The translations under genes and the position numbers were made by a program. A DNA stretch of 64,000 nt from Tetrapyrgos nigripes (lineage: Eukaryota; Basidiomycota; Agaricomycetes; Agaricales; Campanellaceae). Numbering within the stretch: position 1 is the stretch's first letter; each line of letters starts with the position of its first letter. The notes under the pieces were generated by a model, which saw only the letters and a list, made by a program, of their open reading frames with translations, did not search any database and was not told the DNA's origin. Shown piece by piece: positions 31,741 to 43,111 of the stretch. Where the stretch lies: NCBI GenBank assembly GCA_013368315.1, contig JAACJM010000141.1:62001-126000 (forward strand), written 5' to 3'.

Positions 31741-32166
31741 TGCGCACTTTTGTCACACTGAAATACTTCTGTATTTCTTGGCTGTATTACCTAATGTATT
31801 ACTGTGACACCATGTCACTCTGAAATTTCCCTGTAATCCAACTTGTCTTACAGCAGTCTTACAGCATTGCTCCCAAAATTTCTTCTCTCTGTAATACTTC
31901 TGTAATCCAAGGCAGAATACTTGTTGAATGGCTTGGTGTAAGTTTGCTGTAATCCCTATGTAGGGTACTGGATATACAGGGATTTGGCCTCTGAAATCTC
32001 CCTGTAATACAACTTGTCTTACAGCAGTCTTACAGCATTGATCTGGAAAATTCTTCTCTCTGTAATACCTCTGTAATACAAGGTGGATTACTTATTGAAT
32101 GACTTGTTGTAAGGTCACTGTAATACCTCTGTATGGCAGATGATTTACAGGGATTTGCCTCCAGTG
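31741..32166 (-). repeat. Right terminal inverted repeat of the giant element
   Basis: It is the reverse complement of the left repeat with only scattered differences, ending CCTCCAGTG at 32166 followed by the TAA duplication. Confidence 0.93.
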
Positions 32167-32482
32167 TAACACAGATAACCTCTTCAAAATCCTTCAAAAG
32201 CACTTTTTTTGCTATGGCCTGGCCCTGTGGATATCCATGAGAATAAACCACATTTTTAATAGGACTTTGCCAATTATTGGGATCCATTTCAAATAAGTGC
32301 CCAACCAGCTCCTTCTCATTGAAGCCAGTTTCTGGATACTCCAATAAAGTACCTTTTCCATAATGGTACAATTTGGCCAGAGTGGTTTGACGATTCAGAG
32401 GAACATTGTATTCCACTGAAAGAGCAAGAGGGGATGAAGAAAGACCAGGGGAAGGATTCAGAAGTTCTGAGAGAGAAAGCAT
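32167..32482 (-). pseudogene. Detached 5' exon of the transposase-like gene
   Basis: This minus-strand exon begins at ATG 32482 (MLSLSELLNPSPG) and runs to the insertion point in the codon after VICV. It encodes the N-terminal 105 or so residues, including FEMDPNNWQSPIKNVVYS. The continuation is at 22247 on the far side of the 9.9-kb element. Joining across the element with one 3-base duplication removed gives an open exon ending at a good splice donor at 22229. This shows that both pieces were one gene. Confidence 0.8.
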
Positions 32483-32639
32483 TGTTAAGGACAAGTGGAA
32501 ATAAGACTGGGGAGTCAAGAAGCCTGCCCAGTATTTACAGCTCATTTTATATCTCATTATTCAAAGTTTCAAAAACATCTCTATACTTGAGAAAAACTTG
32601 AAAGAAATACATAAACATGGCTTGAAAAAATAAAAGTCA

Positions 32640-33380
32640 TACAAGTATAGGTTCACCAGCCTGCCTGTACTGCCTGTAGAATATCCAAATACAATGCATA
32701 CGTATGTCTGCGGCCTGAAAAGAGATGTACCTACATCCTACATGTCCATGGCCTGAAAAATAGTTGTCATCCATACGCATTTATGGCTTGGAAAGACGCG
32801 CTGGGTGTACGCGTCCATGATCCAAAAACATAATGTCATATGTACATGTTCATGGCTTGAGAGGACGTGTCATGTGTATGTGTTCACGGCATGTCACATA
32901 AACGTATTCACGGCTTGAGAGGACGTGTCATGTGTACGCGTTCACGGCTTGAGAGGACTTGTCATGTGTACACGTTCACGGCGTGTCACATAAACGCGTT
33001 CAAGGCTTGAAAGGACTTGTCATGTGTACGCGTTCACGGCTTGAGAGGACTTGTCATGTGTACGTGTTCATGGCGTGTCACATAAACGCGTTCAAGGCTT
33101 GAGAGGACATGCCATGTGTATGCGTTCACGGCTTGAGAGGACTTGTCATGTGTACGCGTTCACGGCGTGTCACATAAACGCGTTCAAGGCTTGAAAGGAC
33201 TTGTCATGTGTACGTGTTCATGGCGTGTCACATAAACGCGTTCAAGGCTTGAGAGGACGTGCCATGTGTATGCGTTCACGGCTTGAGAGGACTTGTCATG
33301 TGTACGCGTTCACGGCGTGTCACGTGTCACGTAAACACGTTCACGGCTTGAAAGGACGTGTCATGTAAACGCGTCAGCTG
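32640..33380. repeat. Minisatellite with 34-base and 24-base sub-units
   Basis: A 34-base unit (GGCTTGAGAGGACTTGTCAT plus GTGTACGCGTTCAC) alternates with a 24-base unit (GGCGTGTCACATAAACGCGT plus TCAA). The left end from 32640 is more diverged, and order improves from about 32860. No coding function is visible. Confidence 0.9.
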
Positions 33381-36254
33381 CTTAGGATATGTACCCGCCC
33401 ATGTCAGTTTTTCATTAGTACTATTATAGTGCAGCCCCCCCCCCCCCCCTCTTGCAGTCACAGATATAGTACTGCCTAGTACTGCACCGTAACTCGACGG
33501 CGGAAAGCCGCCGGGTACCTCAAACACAGCCACATCGGCAATCGAGCTGTACCGATCTACCAGTCCCTCATAGTGCCACTTCTGAGCGATTATTAAACCT
33601 GTCACTACACGGGACACAGCGCTAGCCCGAGGAGGTCCGAGTTGCGAAGGAACGGATAGAAGTCAGAAGAGACCGAAAATTTCAACGCCACTGCGTAGTC
33701 AACAACAACAATAGCATTCTATATTGACTGGAGATGTATGTACATACCCAAAGTCGCATGCTTACAGTTGAGGAGAATGAAAATCGACTACATTCTGCCG
33801 ACCCTTTTCTTCGGCTCCCGGGATACGCAGATCCGAAACATCTCGTTGAGAAGGTGCGGAAAACGAAGCTCTGCTCGAAACCAGCTAAATTAGGACAGAA
33901 TAATAATTAAGGTGACAATAATTCGCTGAATATATGCCCTTCCATGGAATATGTCAGTGCAGGCCGCTGTAGTATACACGGCAGCTACGAGTCCTCATCC
34001 CATTGGGCTAAGGCTCCAACCTATTTCTATTAAGTATCTATTAAATATATTGTTTTTGATTAAAATTACTCTTACTATTACTTGGTCTGGGATTAGGTTT
34101 GTATTCTATTATAATTGGTAATTAACATGATATTTGTCCACACTTAATCCAAAGAGTATATAGAGCTATACAGAGGCTCCCTGAAGAAGACTGGGGCCTG
34201 TAAATTTCTCAACTCATGTAATTTTGAAGCGGATTCCAGTGGTTGAGAGGACACCCAACCTCCGGAGTGTCCAATTTGGAAGTGTTGTAGCAACTGGTAA
34301 TCCTTTTCTACTTAATCCGATGTTCCATCTAGATTAGTTTGGCATTCTGAGATCCCCTGATTATTCTATGTCAAAACATTATTTGAAAGCTATTATAATC
34401 AGCAAGTCACTCAAAATCCTCCTGACCCAAGTGGTACGTTTCCAAAAAATCGCACAGGCAAACTGTGCATCACCACATACCTTTGAATTCTCTGGTTAGC
34501 TGCAGTCATAGCTTGGGCTTGGAGATACAAGACTATTATTGTGATTACACTCCAAAGATGTGGAGGTCAAGGTGAAGATGAAAGTGCTAGGACGAACGAT
34601 GAAGGAGGGAAGGACGTGTCAGGAGTTGTTGAATTGTGCTGTAAGGGAGAAGGAAATGGCTGGTGGATTTCGTTCGTACTTCAGGTATGATTAGCGTCTA
34701 ATTACGAAAATTCAAGTTGGTCGTCACTTTGACTCTCTTATCAGTGCCATCGTATCAACCTTACTTTGTCTCTGGCTATGGAATCAAAGGTCGAGGGTAC
34801 AAATGATATGATACAAGGAACTGAGAAACTCCGCCAACAGCGGCAGAAGCTTCAAGCTTCAGCTGTTAGGTTTTGATTGATTAATTATCGGGTACCTATC
34901 TGAGAAGTCCCATCGTGCCGAGGCGCTGACCTTGCTTGCCTGGGCTGTTCAAGGCTATTTGAGTACTATCACTCCGGACGATAGCTAGGATTACGAAATT
35001 TATATTTGCGCTCGAAAAGAAGTGGAACAATCATGGGGTGCTAGGGTACCTTGTCAAGCAAGGTAAAATACAGCCGTCCCTCAGTCTTGATCGAGAAATT
35101 TGGCTGATGGGCACGTAGATCTATCGGGACAACACCCAAGTCATATGTGGCTGCGTGCGATCCTGCATACTAACCCTGTAGGAATTACAATAAGTAATTC
35201 ATAGTAAAGATATAGACCACATTAAATGGAGCTGATATATGTATTGCGTTTGCAGCTGTAGATGAGGTATCGCTGCAATCACATGATGATGTATCTACTT
35301 TTTGGCCATGATGGTGTAATCTCTGAGATCAGTCTGGAGTAAACCTGTAAGTAAGATGTAACTACTGATGTAAGTATGGAGTGTAGGGGAAAGTGAGTCG
35401 TGTGCTAGTGGATAATTATATAGAATTCCAACAAACCCATCAAGTCCGATGAATCAGACAACTCATTCACCGAGAAGGGTTTCTCTCATTATGATGGGTA
35501 TACTCAGATAAAGCTCATCCCATTCGGAATGTATGTATTCTCCAAGTTTCGTCCCAGGAAATAGCCAAAAAATGCAAAGCAGTTACCAGTCAGCAACACA
35601 ATCAAGGGCATCTTCGCATCTTTCTTTCTCATCATCACTCATTTTGGGCTTATGAACATCCCAAGTTGATACCACTCAATCCATAGTACTTGCTTTGTGT
35701 AAGTCATTATCCAGCTGAATTTGATATGAACAAGAATCAGAAGATGTACCTACACTGCACATTGATTTTTGATACCACCCCATCAGTTCTCTAAGGCGTC
35801 TAATATCGAATACATATATCTTAGCCTCTGAGCTGAAAGCATGGTGATGCAAACCAACAAGCGTGAAGACGGGGTTAAAGAGCTTTAGAGTTGATGGAGC
35901 TATCGGATTTGCCAAATAGGACGATACGCCGGCACGCAGGAGGCACACAGGAGACATGCAGAATTCTCCCGAACACACAACGGCAGCAATTCCACCTCAG
36001 TTTTGATTGATTAATTAACGGGTATCTATCTATCCAGAAATACAATGCAGCCCATGGAAGAATAATATAAAACTGGCTTGACTTAGCAAAAGCTCGTTAG
36101 ATTTCATCCCCTTCACTCAGGCACACCCCAGACCTCGCACCACCGAGTGAGATCAGTGGTAGGTTATTCAGTACTATTCTTCATTTAAATGTCGGCCTCC
36201 AGAACCTAATCAGATTCCTGATCCTTTGCTCCGTCAGCTACCTATTACACCAAG
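33381..36254. other. Gene-poor stretch with decayed repeat pieces
   Basis: I see no supported gene. Small items: a C-homopolymer run near 33436-33449; TAAGGCTCCAAC at 34009, matching the end of the hAT-like element at 43562 but with no partner end; and a phrase GTTTTGATTGATTAATTA followed by CGGGTA/CCTATCT-like sequence that occurs near 34873 and again near 36000. A minus-strand frame at 35676-35978 has no recognisable domain. Confidence 0.5.
36066..36072 (+). promoter_or_regulatory. TATA-like box
   Basis: TATAAAA lies about 183 bases before the ATG of the small secreted peptide gene, with a CT-rich leader between. Confidence 0.35.
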
Positions 36255-36480
36255 ATGCAACTTTTGAAGCAATCGACGTCTACCCTGGTATTCATCATCG
36301 GGCTTGTTTTGGGGATGCAGTCTTTGCTAGCGTATCACGTCAATGCGTCCCCAGTTGCTGGTAAGTAATAAATTCCTTTATTTATTTATTTATCTTGTCC
36401 AATTTCCTGGTTGACGAGCATTTCCAGATCCAAACGACGAGTGTTCATGCGGCAATCTGATAACTTGCGAAAACTGTTAA
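36255..36480 (+). CDS. Small secreted Cys-rich peptide, two exons, 52 residues
   Basis: Exons 36255-36360 and 36428-36480 are joined over a 67-base GT-AG intron (GTAAGT ... TTTCCAG). The first 35 or so residues form a signal peptide with a long hydrophobic core (TLVFIIGLVLGMQSLLA). The mature part is about 17-20 residues and ends NDECSCGNLITCENC, with four cysteines able to make two disulphides. Fungal small secreted proteins of this type act as effectors, antimicrobials or signals, but the role here is unknown. The gene is too short for automated ORF finding. Support comes from the clean signal peptide, the TATA-like box and good splice sites. A chance model is possible. Confidence 0.55.
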
Positions 36481-37282
36481 ATGCTATGATGATGGATGTA
36501 GTGGCACTGATTGACTGTGAACTCTTTTGTCATATCTCAATGCGCAACAAGCTGCTGCTGGTACTCGCCTCAATTCCCTGGGGTTTCTTATGCTATCAGA
36601 TTAAGAGGGCCATTTATGGGACTCGTTCTTACAAACCCAGTCTTGCTGCCATCACAACTGCTCCTATTCTAACTGGGCCTCGTTATTGCCACGCGCAAGG
36701 GCTGGCCCACATTCCTTCATTGTTTGCATGAAGGACGAGGACGAAGCCAAGGATAGGGTATTGCTGGTGCGTGATTTACCTATGAATGATATTAATCAAG
36801 GGCCGGGGAGGAATACGAGAATACGAGGGACTGGAGGCCAAAAAATTTGAGGGAATTGAGAATTGAGAGTACTTAGATTAACCGACTACGCTACAAACAA
36901 AGTACTGGGGCAAAGGGCCATCTCAGGTTATGCAGAAGGGAGGGAGAATTGGTGGAAAGTGGGAGGGAAGAAGTGTGTTAAGCAGACCGATTTGACACAC
37001 TGGCATGACATTGTGGTTATTGACTTCAACGGTCCTTGGGTCCAGACTGAGTCTGGACATTCCGGTTGTCGGGAAGGGCAAAGACTAGCTGTGGCAACTA
37101 AAAGGGGTGGGAGTTTGAGGTCGTGGTAAAATTTTCGAGGTCGACATAAGTTAACTCGGCCTTTAAGAGGCCTCGTAATAACTCAGGGAATGGTTAACCA
37201 TAGCCGTCGCATGCAGAAATCAGTGTGTGTGTGCACACTGCATGTGCAGCGATGTAGGTGGGGGCGGAATTGGACTTGTACA
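36481..37282. other. Gene-poor stretch with one dispersed-repeat copy
   Basis: No gene is supported. The part from about 36990 to 37180 resembles 62690-62905. Shared phrases are GCATGACATTGTGGTT, AGGGGTGGGAGTTTGA and GGCCTCGTAA. This suggests a decayed dispersed element. Confidence 0.5.
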
Positions 37283-37561
37283 CACTGGGTGCAAACACTT
37301 GTAATTCCTTGGATATACAGAGGAATTACATAAGACTTACACTGGTACACTCAATATGTAAGTCCACTTGACTTACTGAAGTATTACCAGAGACCAAGAA
37401 AAATAGAACAATTATATATGACTATTGTAACGCATGAAGTCTCACAGTGGTCCTTGGTAATACTTTAGTAAGTCAAGTGGACTTACATATTGAGTGTACC
37501 AGTGTAAGTCTTGTGTAATTCCTCTGTATATCCAAGGAATTACAAGTGTTTGCACCCAGTG
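37283..37561. mobile_element. 279-base MITE with CACTGG ends, related to the giant element
   Basis: Terminal inverted repeats of about 107 bases, with two mismatches, begin CACTGGGTGCAAACACTTG. The flanks carry ACA on both sides (37280-37282 and 37562-37564). The end sequence shares the pattern CACTGG..GCAAA..C.TGTAA and ATACAGAGG.ATTACA with the giant element's terminus. Size, ends and 3-base duplication fit a CACTA-type MITE. Confidence 0.9.
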
Positions 37562-38507
37562 ACAGCGTTTACATAGTAGAATTCGAATAACCAACGCGTT
37601 GTACGCTTGAAGACTAACCTCGGCCAAGGAGTACGCCTTCTTGCAGTTGGCTTTGGCTCTAATGGATCCGAGATGAGGCATCAACGACTTAAATCTAGTC
37701 AAGGCGGTCACAAAAAGGGGAGAGGATGGGTTTATGTGTTAAGGTTCGTATTGAAAGGGGGATGAGGAAGACGAGGCGGAGGAGTATGGTTGTTCTAACT
37801 CCAGTGAATATCAGTACTTGTCTAGCGACACACACTGCGAAATCCCGCAGATATCTTCCAAATGCCTTGCAAGATGTATCTGATTCTGTTATACCATTCA
37901 TACTACTTACTCGACTTGTGGAGCATCATCTCGAAAGAGCCTGTCTTATTACTATCAGTGGCTGTGGGTTAACTGGCTAATTGGCTAAACTCACGTCCGC
38001 CACTTGGCCGCAAAATGGTTCGGACAAAGTGGCAAAAATGCCGAATTTGGGGGCCGGCCTCGTCACCTATTGTTCAGGGTCCTCAGCAGCCTCGATTGGA
38101 TGGAGATTATTACTACCAGTGGCTGTCGGCTAATTGGCTAAACTCACGTCTGCCACCGTAGCAATAGATACGTACTCATTGCTGCTACATAGCTTTGTCA
38201 TTTAAGTCTCTCCCTCTCTCTCTCTATTCCAGTCGTCTCATGCGAGTTTATGGACTTTCATCATCATAGTACGAGACCTCTTCCGAAGGAACCTCACACA
38301 GCGAGCGGACTTAGCTGATTGGAGCTAGTAGGAACAGGTGTGTTCAGAGGGGGAAAAAATAAAGTTACAGGAGGCTATGTCAAACCCCCACACAATCTGA
38401 TGAGCTATCGCTGTCAGTTCTGCGGCCCGCCACTGAATCAATCGATATCAATCAAAAAGTATACGAGAGTATAGGAGGAACATCATTCAGAGCGCTTAGC
38501 CAGGACA
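37562..38507. other. Gene-poor stretch with a short direct repeat
   Basis: A segment near 37946-38005 (GGCTAATTGGCTAAACTCACG inside a longer match) recurs at about 38104-38158, a diverged direct repeat of roughly 55 bases. No gene was recognised. Confidence 0.5.
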
Positions 38508-38513
38508 TATAAA
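38508..38513 (+). promoter_or_regulatory. TATA box
   Basis: TATAAA lies 91 bases before the carboxylesterase ATG, a normal fungal distance, followed by a CT-rich leader. Confidence 0.45.
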
Positions 38514-38598
38514 GCTGGTTCGTTCAGGGTCTAGTCTACTTTAAGATTCTATACTTATATCTTCTCTTTCTCCTAGCCTGGCTGGACGTACGGCGGCC

Positions 38599-41516
38599 AT
38601 GAAAAGCTTACTCCTCTCCATCCTCTGCTTCTTTCCTGCTCTGCCTTTGCACATTGCCAGTGCGGCATATACTCCTGCTCAATACTCCACTGACAGCCCT
38701 AACAACTCGGATGATCCCCTCATCGTGGATTTGGGATACGCAAAGTACCAAGGCGTTCTTAATGAAACCTCCAATAACGTGAGATTTCTGGGTGTTCGTT
38801 ATGCAAAGTCTACGGCGGGTGAGTGCTCATTTGAAGCTTGAGCGTTCCGTATCTTTTTTTGTGTCCTTCCTTCGTATCCTTTTTCTGTATCTTTTTGAAT
38901 ATTGATCGTCCTTCAATTTGAATACCAGGTCAGTTGCGATGGAAAACCCCTCAAGCGCCCGACCCATTATCAGACTCAAAATCGAAGGTCCAGGTATTAG
39001 TAGCCGACAAACAACCAGCAGAATGCCCCCAAGCTGCTGGTGGACTTGCGCCTAGCAGTCCTTTTCGAACTGAAAACGCGAGCACGGGCTTGAATGCGAA
39101 TAAGCCTGAGCTTCTCAAACGCGATGAAGGCGACAATGTCCCAACGGAGGATGAGGATTGTCTTTTTTTAAAGTGAGTGCCGTTGTTTATCGGGTCTCAA
39201 TATTGTTTAATGCGTATCGCATGCTTGCTCATGCGCAGTGTCTTCGTCCCGGAGTCGCAGTTCAACAAGACTAACACGGATTGCGAAGAAGACGAAGAAT
39301 TCCTCCCGGTAATCGTCTGGATCCACGGTGGAGGGTACGTCTCTCCCTCTCCCTTTCCCCTACTTCCTCCTTCCTTTCTATCCACCCTACTGAACCTCTC
39401 TCTGACTCTCACTCACCCAGTTATCACGCCGGCAGCGCCTCCAACCCCAGTCTACCCAACACCACAGGGACTTACAATGGGGAAGATCTCTTAAATCACC
39501 TTCGAGCTGATGGTGATAATCGAGCTGGGGCTGGAGCAGTTGTAGTGGTTATTCAATATCGTCTGGGGTTGTTTGGGTTTTTAGCTGGCAAGGAGGTTGG
39601 GGCTGAGGGAGATTTGAATGTCGGCTTGCGTGAGTACTACCACGTTTATTAAAAGTTGTTGTGAAGTGAAGTTTGGAACTGATGCCTGGCGCGGTTTTAT
39701 CCAGTTGATCAACAGTTTGCTTTGCAATGGGTACAGCAGCATGTAAGTCCGAGTCATCTCTAATCTATCAAAGACCGTCCACCGCTCTACCGTCACCAAT
39801 TTACCATTCACCTACTGATGGCTTGAATATTGAATCAAATTCGTACACCTACAGATATACAAATTCGGCGGAGATCCCTTACGCGTCGTTATCTGGGGTG
39901 AATCGGCCGGTGAGCATTCTCTTCCTCTCTCTTTCTCTGTTGCTCGAGTTTTCTTCTTCTGATCATAAAGTGCCCGTCTATAATTTGATATTAATACAGG
40001 AGCTGGCTCCGTACTCAACCACCTCATCGCAAACGGCGGCAAAACAACTCCTCCTCTATTCCACGGTGCGATATTGAGTTCAATCTACTTGCCTCCGGTT
40101 TATGAGTGGAATGATGAGATACCTGAGGTGAGTGTTCAGCTTTTTGAGTCTTAAGATGTTTATTGATTAGGATGGTACGGTAGGCAATCTACACCGAGGT
40201 CGTCTCTCAAACAAAGTAAGTCCGTCTTTCCCCCTCCCCCCAGAAAACATCATGATACGCGGATATTAATCAAAGCTTCCCTTCCCTCTCTTTCTCTCAC
40301 TCTTAGCTGCTCAGACGCAACCGACACCATAACCTGCCTCCGCAAAGCTGATTTCGATGTCTTGTCTGCAGTGAATAATCAAGTCGCCGCTGAAGGGTTC
40401 TTTGGAACGTTTATGTACTCCCCTGTGGTCGATGGCAAGCTCATTACTCGGAGACCTACGCAGTTGATGAAGGAAGGGAGGATTAATAAGGTTAGTTCGT
40501 TCCCAAGCCTACTGTCTGGTGAACAAAGTTCTCAAGTATTATTTACTTACGCTGGGCCGATGGGACGCTTGGACGTTCCGTTTTCTGATTTAATTTTCAT
40601 TTTCAGGTTCAAAGAATCCTAGCCACATCCAACTCCAACGAAGGCGTGATATTCACGGATCCTAACGCTACCGACGTCAAAGATTTTGTAATGAATTTGT
40701 TCCCTACATTGGAGGAGGATACGGCTTCGGAGGCTGTGGCGCTGTACGCAAACGCAAATCCTGCATTGTCTGTGTTCGATGCAGCTGCACAGATTTACGG
40801 GGAATGTAAGTCCCCCTCACATTTTGTCTTGATCATTGACTGGAGAATAACTCATATTGTACGAAGCGATGTTCATTTGCCCGCCGTATTTCCTTATAGA
40901 GGCTAAGCCCAATGGATCGTACAAGGTGAGTAGCTTCTTTCAATCGAATCTTTGTACCAATAATGTCTGAATCATTTCATGTATGAAGGGTCGGTTCGCC
41001 ATCACTCCTGCCCTCCATGGAGATGATCTGTTCTACTCGTTCACTTCGTGAGTATGAATCAAGTCACCGTTCCCGAGCCACTTACCTCTTCTGCTGTTGA
41101 ACTTTGACTAATGCTCAACATCACTCACTGTATTCTAATCTCGTAGACTCAGCAGACCTTCTCCTCCCCTTTTCCAAAACCCCGCCTTCCAAAAAGCATT
41201 CTCCCAAAGCTTTTTGGCGTTTGCAACTTCGAAGGATTCGAACCCGAATGATAAGTTTGATCCTACTTCGATTTTACCACAATGGCCTTTGTGGGATTCG
41301 AGGAATACGAGTGAGATGTTATTCAATAGGACTGAGGACTTTCAGCCTGTAATCAAAGCGATGAAGAGTGATGAGGGGCTGTTGGATAGGTGCCGGTAAG
41401 TCCACATGCGCATTTATTTCTTTGGTACCGATGGGTCAACAGCTAATCTTGAATTTTTTTTACGTTTTCTGGGTATTAGTTTCTGGAGGAACGTCACGGC
41501 TGAAACGAACCAATAG
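38599..41516 (+). CDS. Secreted type-B carboxylesterase/lipase, 14 exons
   Basis: An extracellular alpha/beta-hydrolase of the COesterase family that cleaves carboxylic esters; the exact substrate is unknown. My exons are 38599-38818, 38929-39172, 39239-39334, 39421-39629, 39705-39742, 39855-39909, 40000-40127, 40184-40215, 40307-40490, 40607-40805, 40867-40925, 40989-41047, 41147-41395 and 41480-41516. The signal peptide is SLLLSILCFFPALPLHIASA. Family motifs in order are VRFLGVRYA, EDEDCLFL, VIVWIHGGG (oxyanion hole), NVGL..QFALQWVQQH, WGESAG (catalytic Ser, split by an intron), SNEGVIF (catalytic Glu) and ALHGDDLFYSF (catalytic His). All three catalytic residues are present and the frame is open. 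The intron ending GAAG before 40867 is the least certain. It appears functional, with likely roles in lipid or lignocellulose-ester breakdown. Confidence 0.9.
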
Positions 41517-41855
41517 CATTGTATCCACTCATACTTCTCACTCATTATTTATCACCCGTATGTTATTGGTTCCACGTAGAGCTACACTTCGTTACATTTT
41601 GGTAGCTTTTGCGAGCGGGATAATCTATCTATCTATTTGAGTATGCCTATCACCGAGTTGTGCACTTGGCTTGAGACTCCCATTTTGCCAGCTTGTTTTG
41701 AAGTTTCTGCCATTTTTGACAGAATGGCAAACGCGCTGTGGGTGCAAGTCGAAACGACAGTCCTCTTCGTCCTGACGTACCGACGCCACCTCTGCTGATG
41801 CATGTAATGAAGTGATGCTCGTGACCGTATTCTTTTTTTACCCCTTACCATCACC

Positions 41856-42250
41856 ATGCTTCCAACCGAGCTCATCAACCTCATCATCGATGAGCTTCAG
41901 CACTACCCCCGGGCCCAAGACCTACTTAGTACATGCGCTCTTGTCGCTAGAAACTGGGTCTATCACTCAGGATCCTTTGCATTCCTTCCATGACATCCGA
42001 CTTGATTTTAATGCAGTCAATGAAGAACGGTTTGTCATATTCCAGTATCGCCTCAGGGCGAAGCGTGGCCTGTACACACCATGTCTGGCTCTGCGAACTA
42101 TTTCAAGAACCATCCTTCAAGTTTGCCTCGAGGCACTTTTTTCAACGATTCAGATACATTGCCAAGCATTGCCGCAGCCGCTCCTGGATGAAGGGGTTGT
42201 GGGACATCGCTGAAGCGTGGCGAGTACGAGGCCATCATTTGCCAGACTTA
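41856..42250 (+). pseudogene. F-box protein remnant
   Basis: ATG at 41856 opens LPTELINLIIDELQ and CALVARNWVYHS, the standard start of agaricomycete F-box-like proteins, which recruit substrates to SCF ubiquitin ligases. A stop falls after about 45 codons (41991). Shifted frames beyond it keep recognisable pieces (DIRLDFNAVNEERFVIFQYRL). The rest of the gene, usually several hundred codons, is missing. This is a dead 5' fragment. Confidence 0.7.
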
Positions 42251-43111
42251 TAAAGTACATATTATTTATTCTAGAATTTCTTTTTCCCTCCCTGCCTATG
42301 TGTACATGAAATTGGGACTATTTACCAAATGTACAGTACATATTATTTGTCATTGAACTTCTTATCTCCCCAAAATCAGTAGCGTACATGTATTTTGGAC
42401 TAACAGATTATTTTATTTTATCATTTTTCATTGGATCAGACCAGACAATTAAAACTTCATAAACTTGAGATTCAACGCCACTGCTTCTCCACTACCGGTG
42501 TAATATTACGAGGCCGAATGAAATGAGGCTGAGTTTATTACACTCGGATCCTGCTTGTGGCTATGTTTAAACGGTCCCGTCTATCCGTCCGATAAACGGG
42601 TTGGACCGAATTTATCTGTATGGCTGTGTTAATGCCTTTCCTTCCATGACAAGTATATAAGCCCGTTCTCCTTATTGAAAGCTAACATGCCACTTTTCGC
42701 CTGCTCATTCCAATATCTTCCTCCGTCGATGCACTGGGGACTCCAGTAACGCGTTATGTTCACTCATTCACAGAGCTGCTTCGAATTTTTTGTCCGTCTC
42801 CCAGTGCGTTGCGTTTTTCTCCATTTCGTGTTTTTACCTATAATTCAATACCTTCCTCGGCTCCAGCTGCCAAAGCCGCTTTGACTCTTCAAGGTATCCT
42901 TCAAAGTCAGTGCTTCAACAGGTGCATCTATATATCTTTTAGCGCCTGTTCTCTTGTGGCTTAAATGATGTCTCCTCTCATCTCTCATGCCTATATCAAT
43001 CATTCTCTAAAGGTAGCACTTCACTGCCTTTCTCTATCCCTTCTCATTGTATCATACAAGTGAGTGGCATTTAGAGCTGACTGGGGTATCTGAATGAGGT
43101 AGGATGAATGG
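42251..43111. other. Gene-poor stretch
   Basis: No coding pattern was recognised. A segment at 42505-42575 resembles 43431-43500: GAGGC, AATGAGGCTGAGTT, TTACACT and GTGGCTATGT occur in the same order. This indicates a diverged direct repeat. A TATA-like run occurs near 42654 but leads to no gene I can see. Confidence 0.45.

Larger units (their letters stand above)
22248..32166. mobile_element. Giant CACTA-like non-autonomous element filled with a 22-base array
   Basis: The element is 9919 bases long with terminal inverted repeats of about 426 bases (22248-22673 and 31741-32166) that begin CACTGGAGGCAAATCCCTG. Both flanks carry TAA on the plus strand (22245-22247 and 32167-32169). Removing one copy of this 3-base duplication restores an open exon of the host gene, so the borders are firm. 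CACT-type ends plus a 3-base duplication are typical of CACTA/EnSpm (CMC) elements. It encodes no transposase. The interior is two facing blocks of one 22-base repeat, like hugely expanded subterminal repeats. Confidence 0.88.

Noticed and set aside
22591..31823. Very long reading frames on both strands, up to 3032 codons, with repeated Ala/Arg/Gly/Cys/Val peptides
   Set aside because: They are a by-product of a 22-base unit with no stop codon in any frame. All six frames are open, and the peptide period is simply three units. There is no start context, intron or codon signature of a gene.
33327..33617. Minus-strand ORF of 96 codons with a Gly run
   Set aside because: The Gly run comes from a C homopolymer and there is no domain. 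A short part resembles the sequence near 9019-9070, so it is probably repeat debris.
36466..36480. C-terminal CENC read as a CaaX box, suggesting a mating pheromone precursor
   Set aside because: The middle residues are not aliphatic and the protein has a signal peptide, which pheromone precursors of this type lack.
41225..41245. Reverse-strand B-box-like GATTCGAACC
   Set aside because: It lies inside a coding exon of the carboxylesterase (KDSNPND) and no tRNA fold surrounds it.
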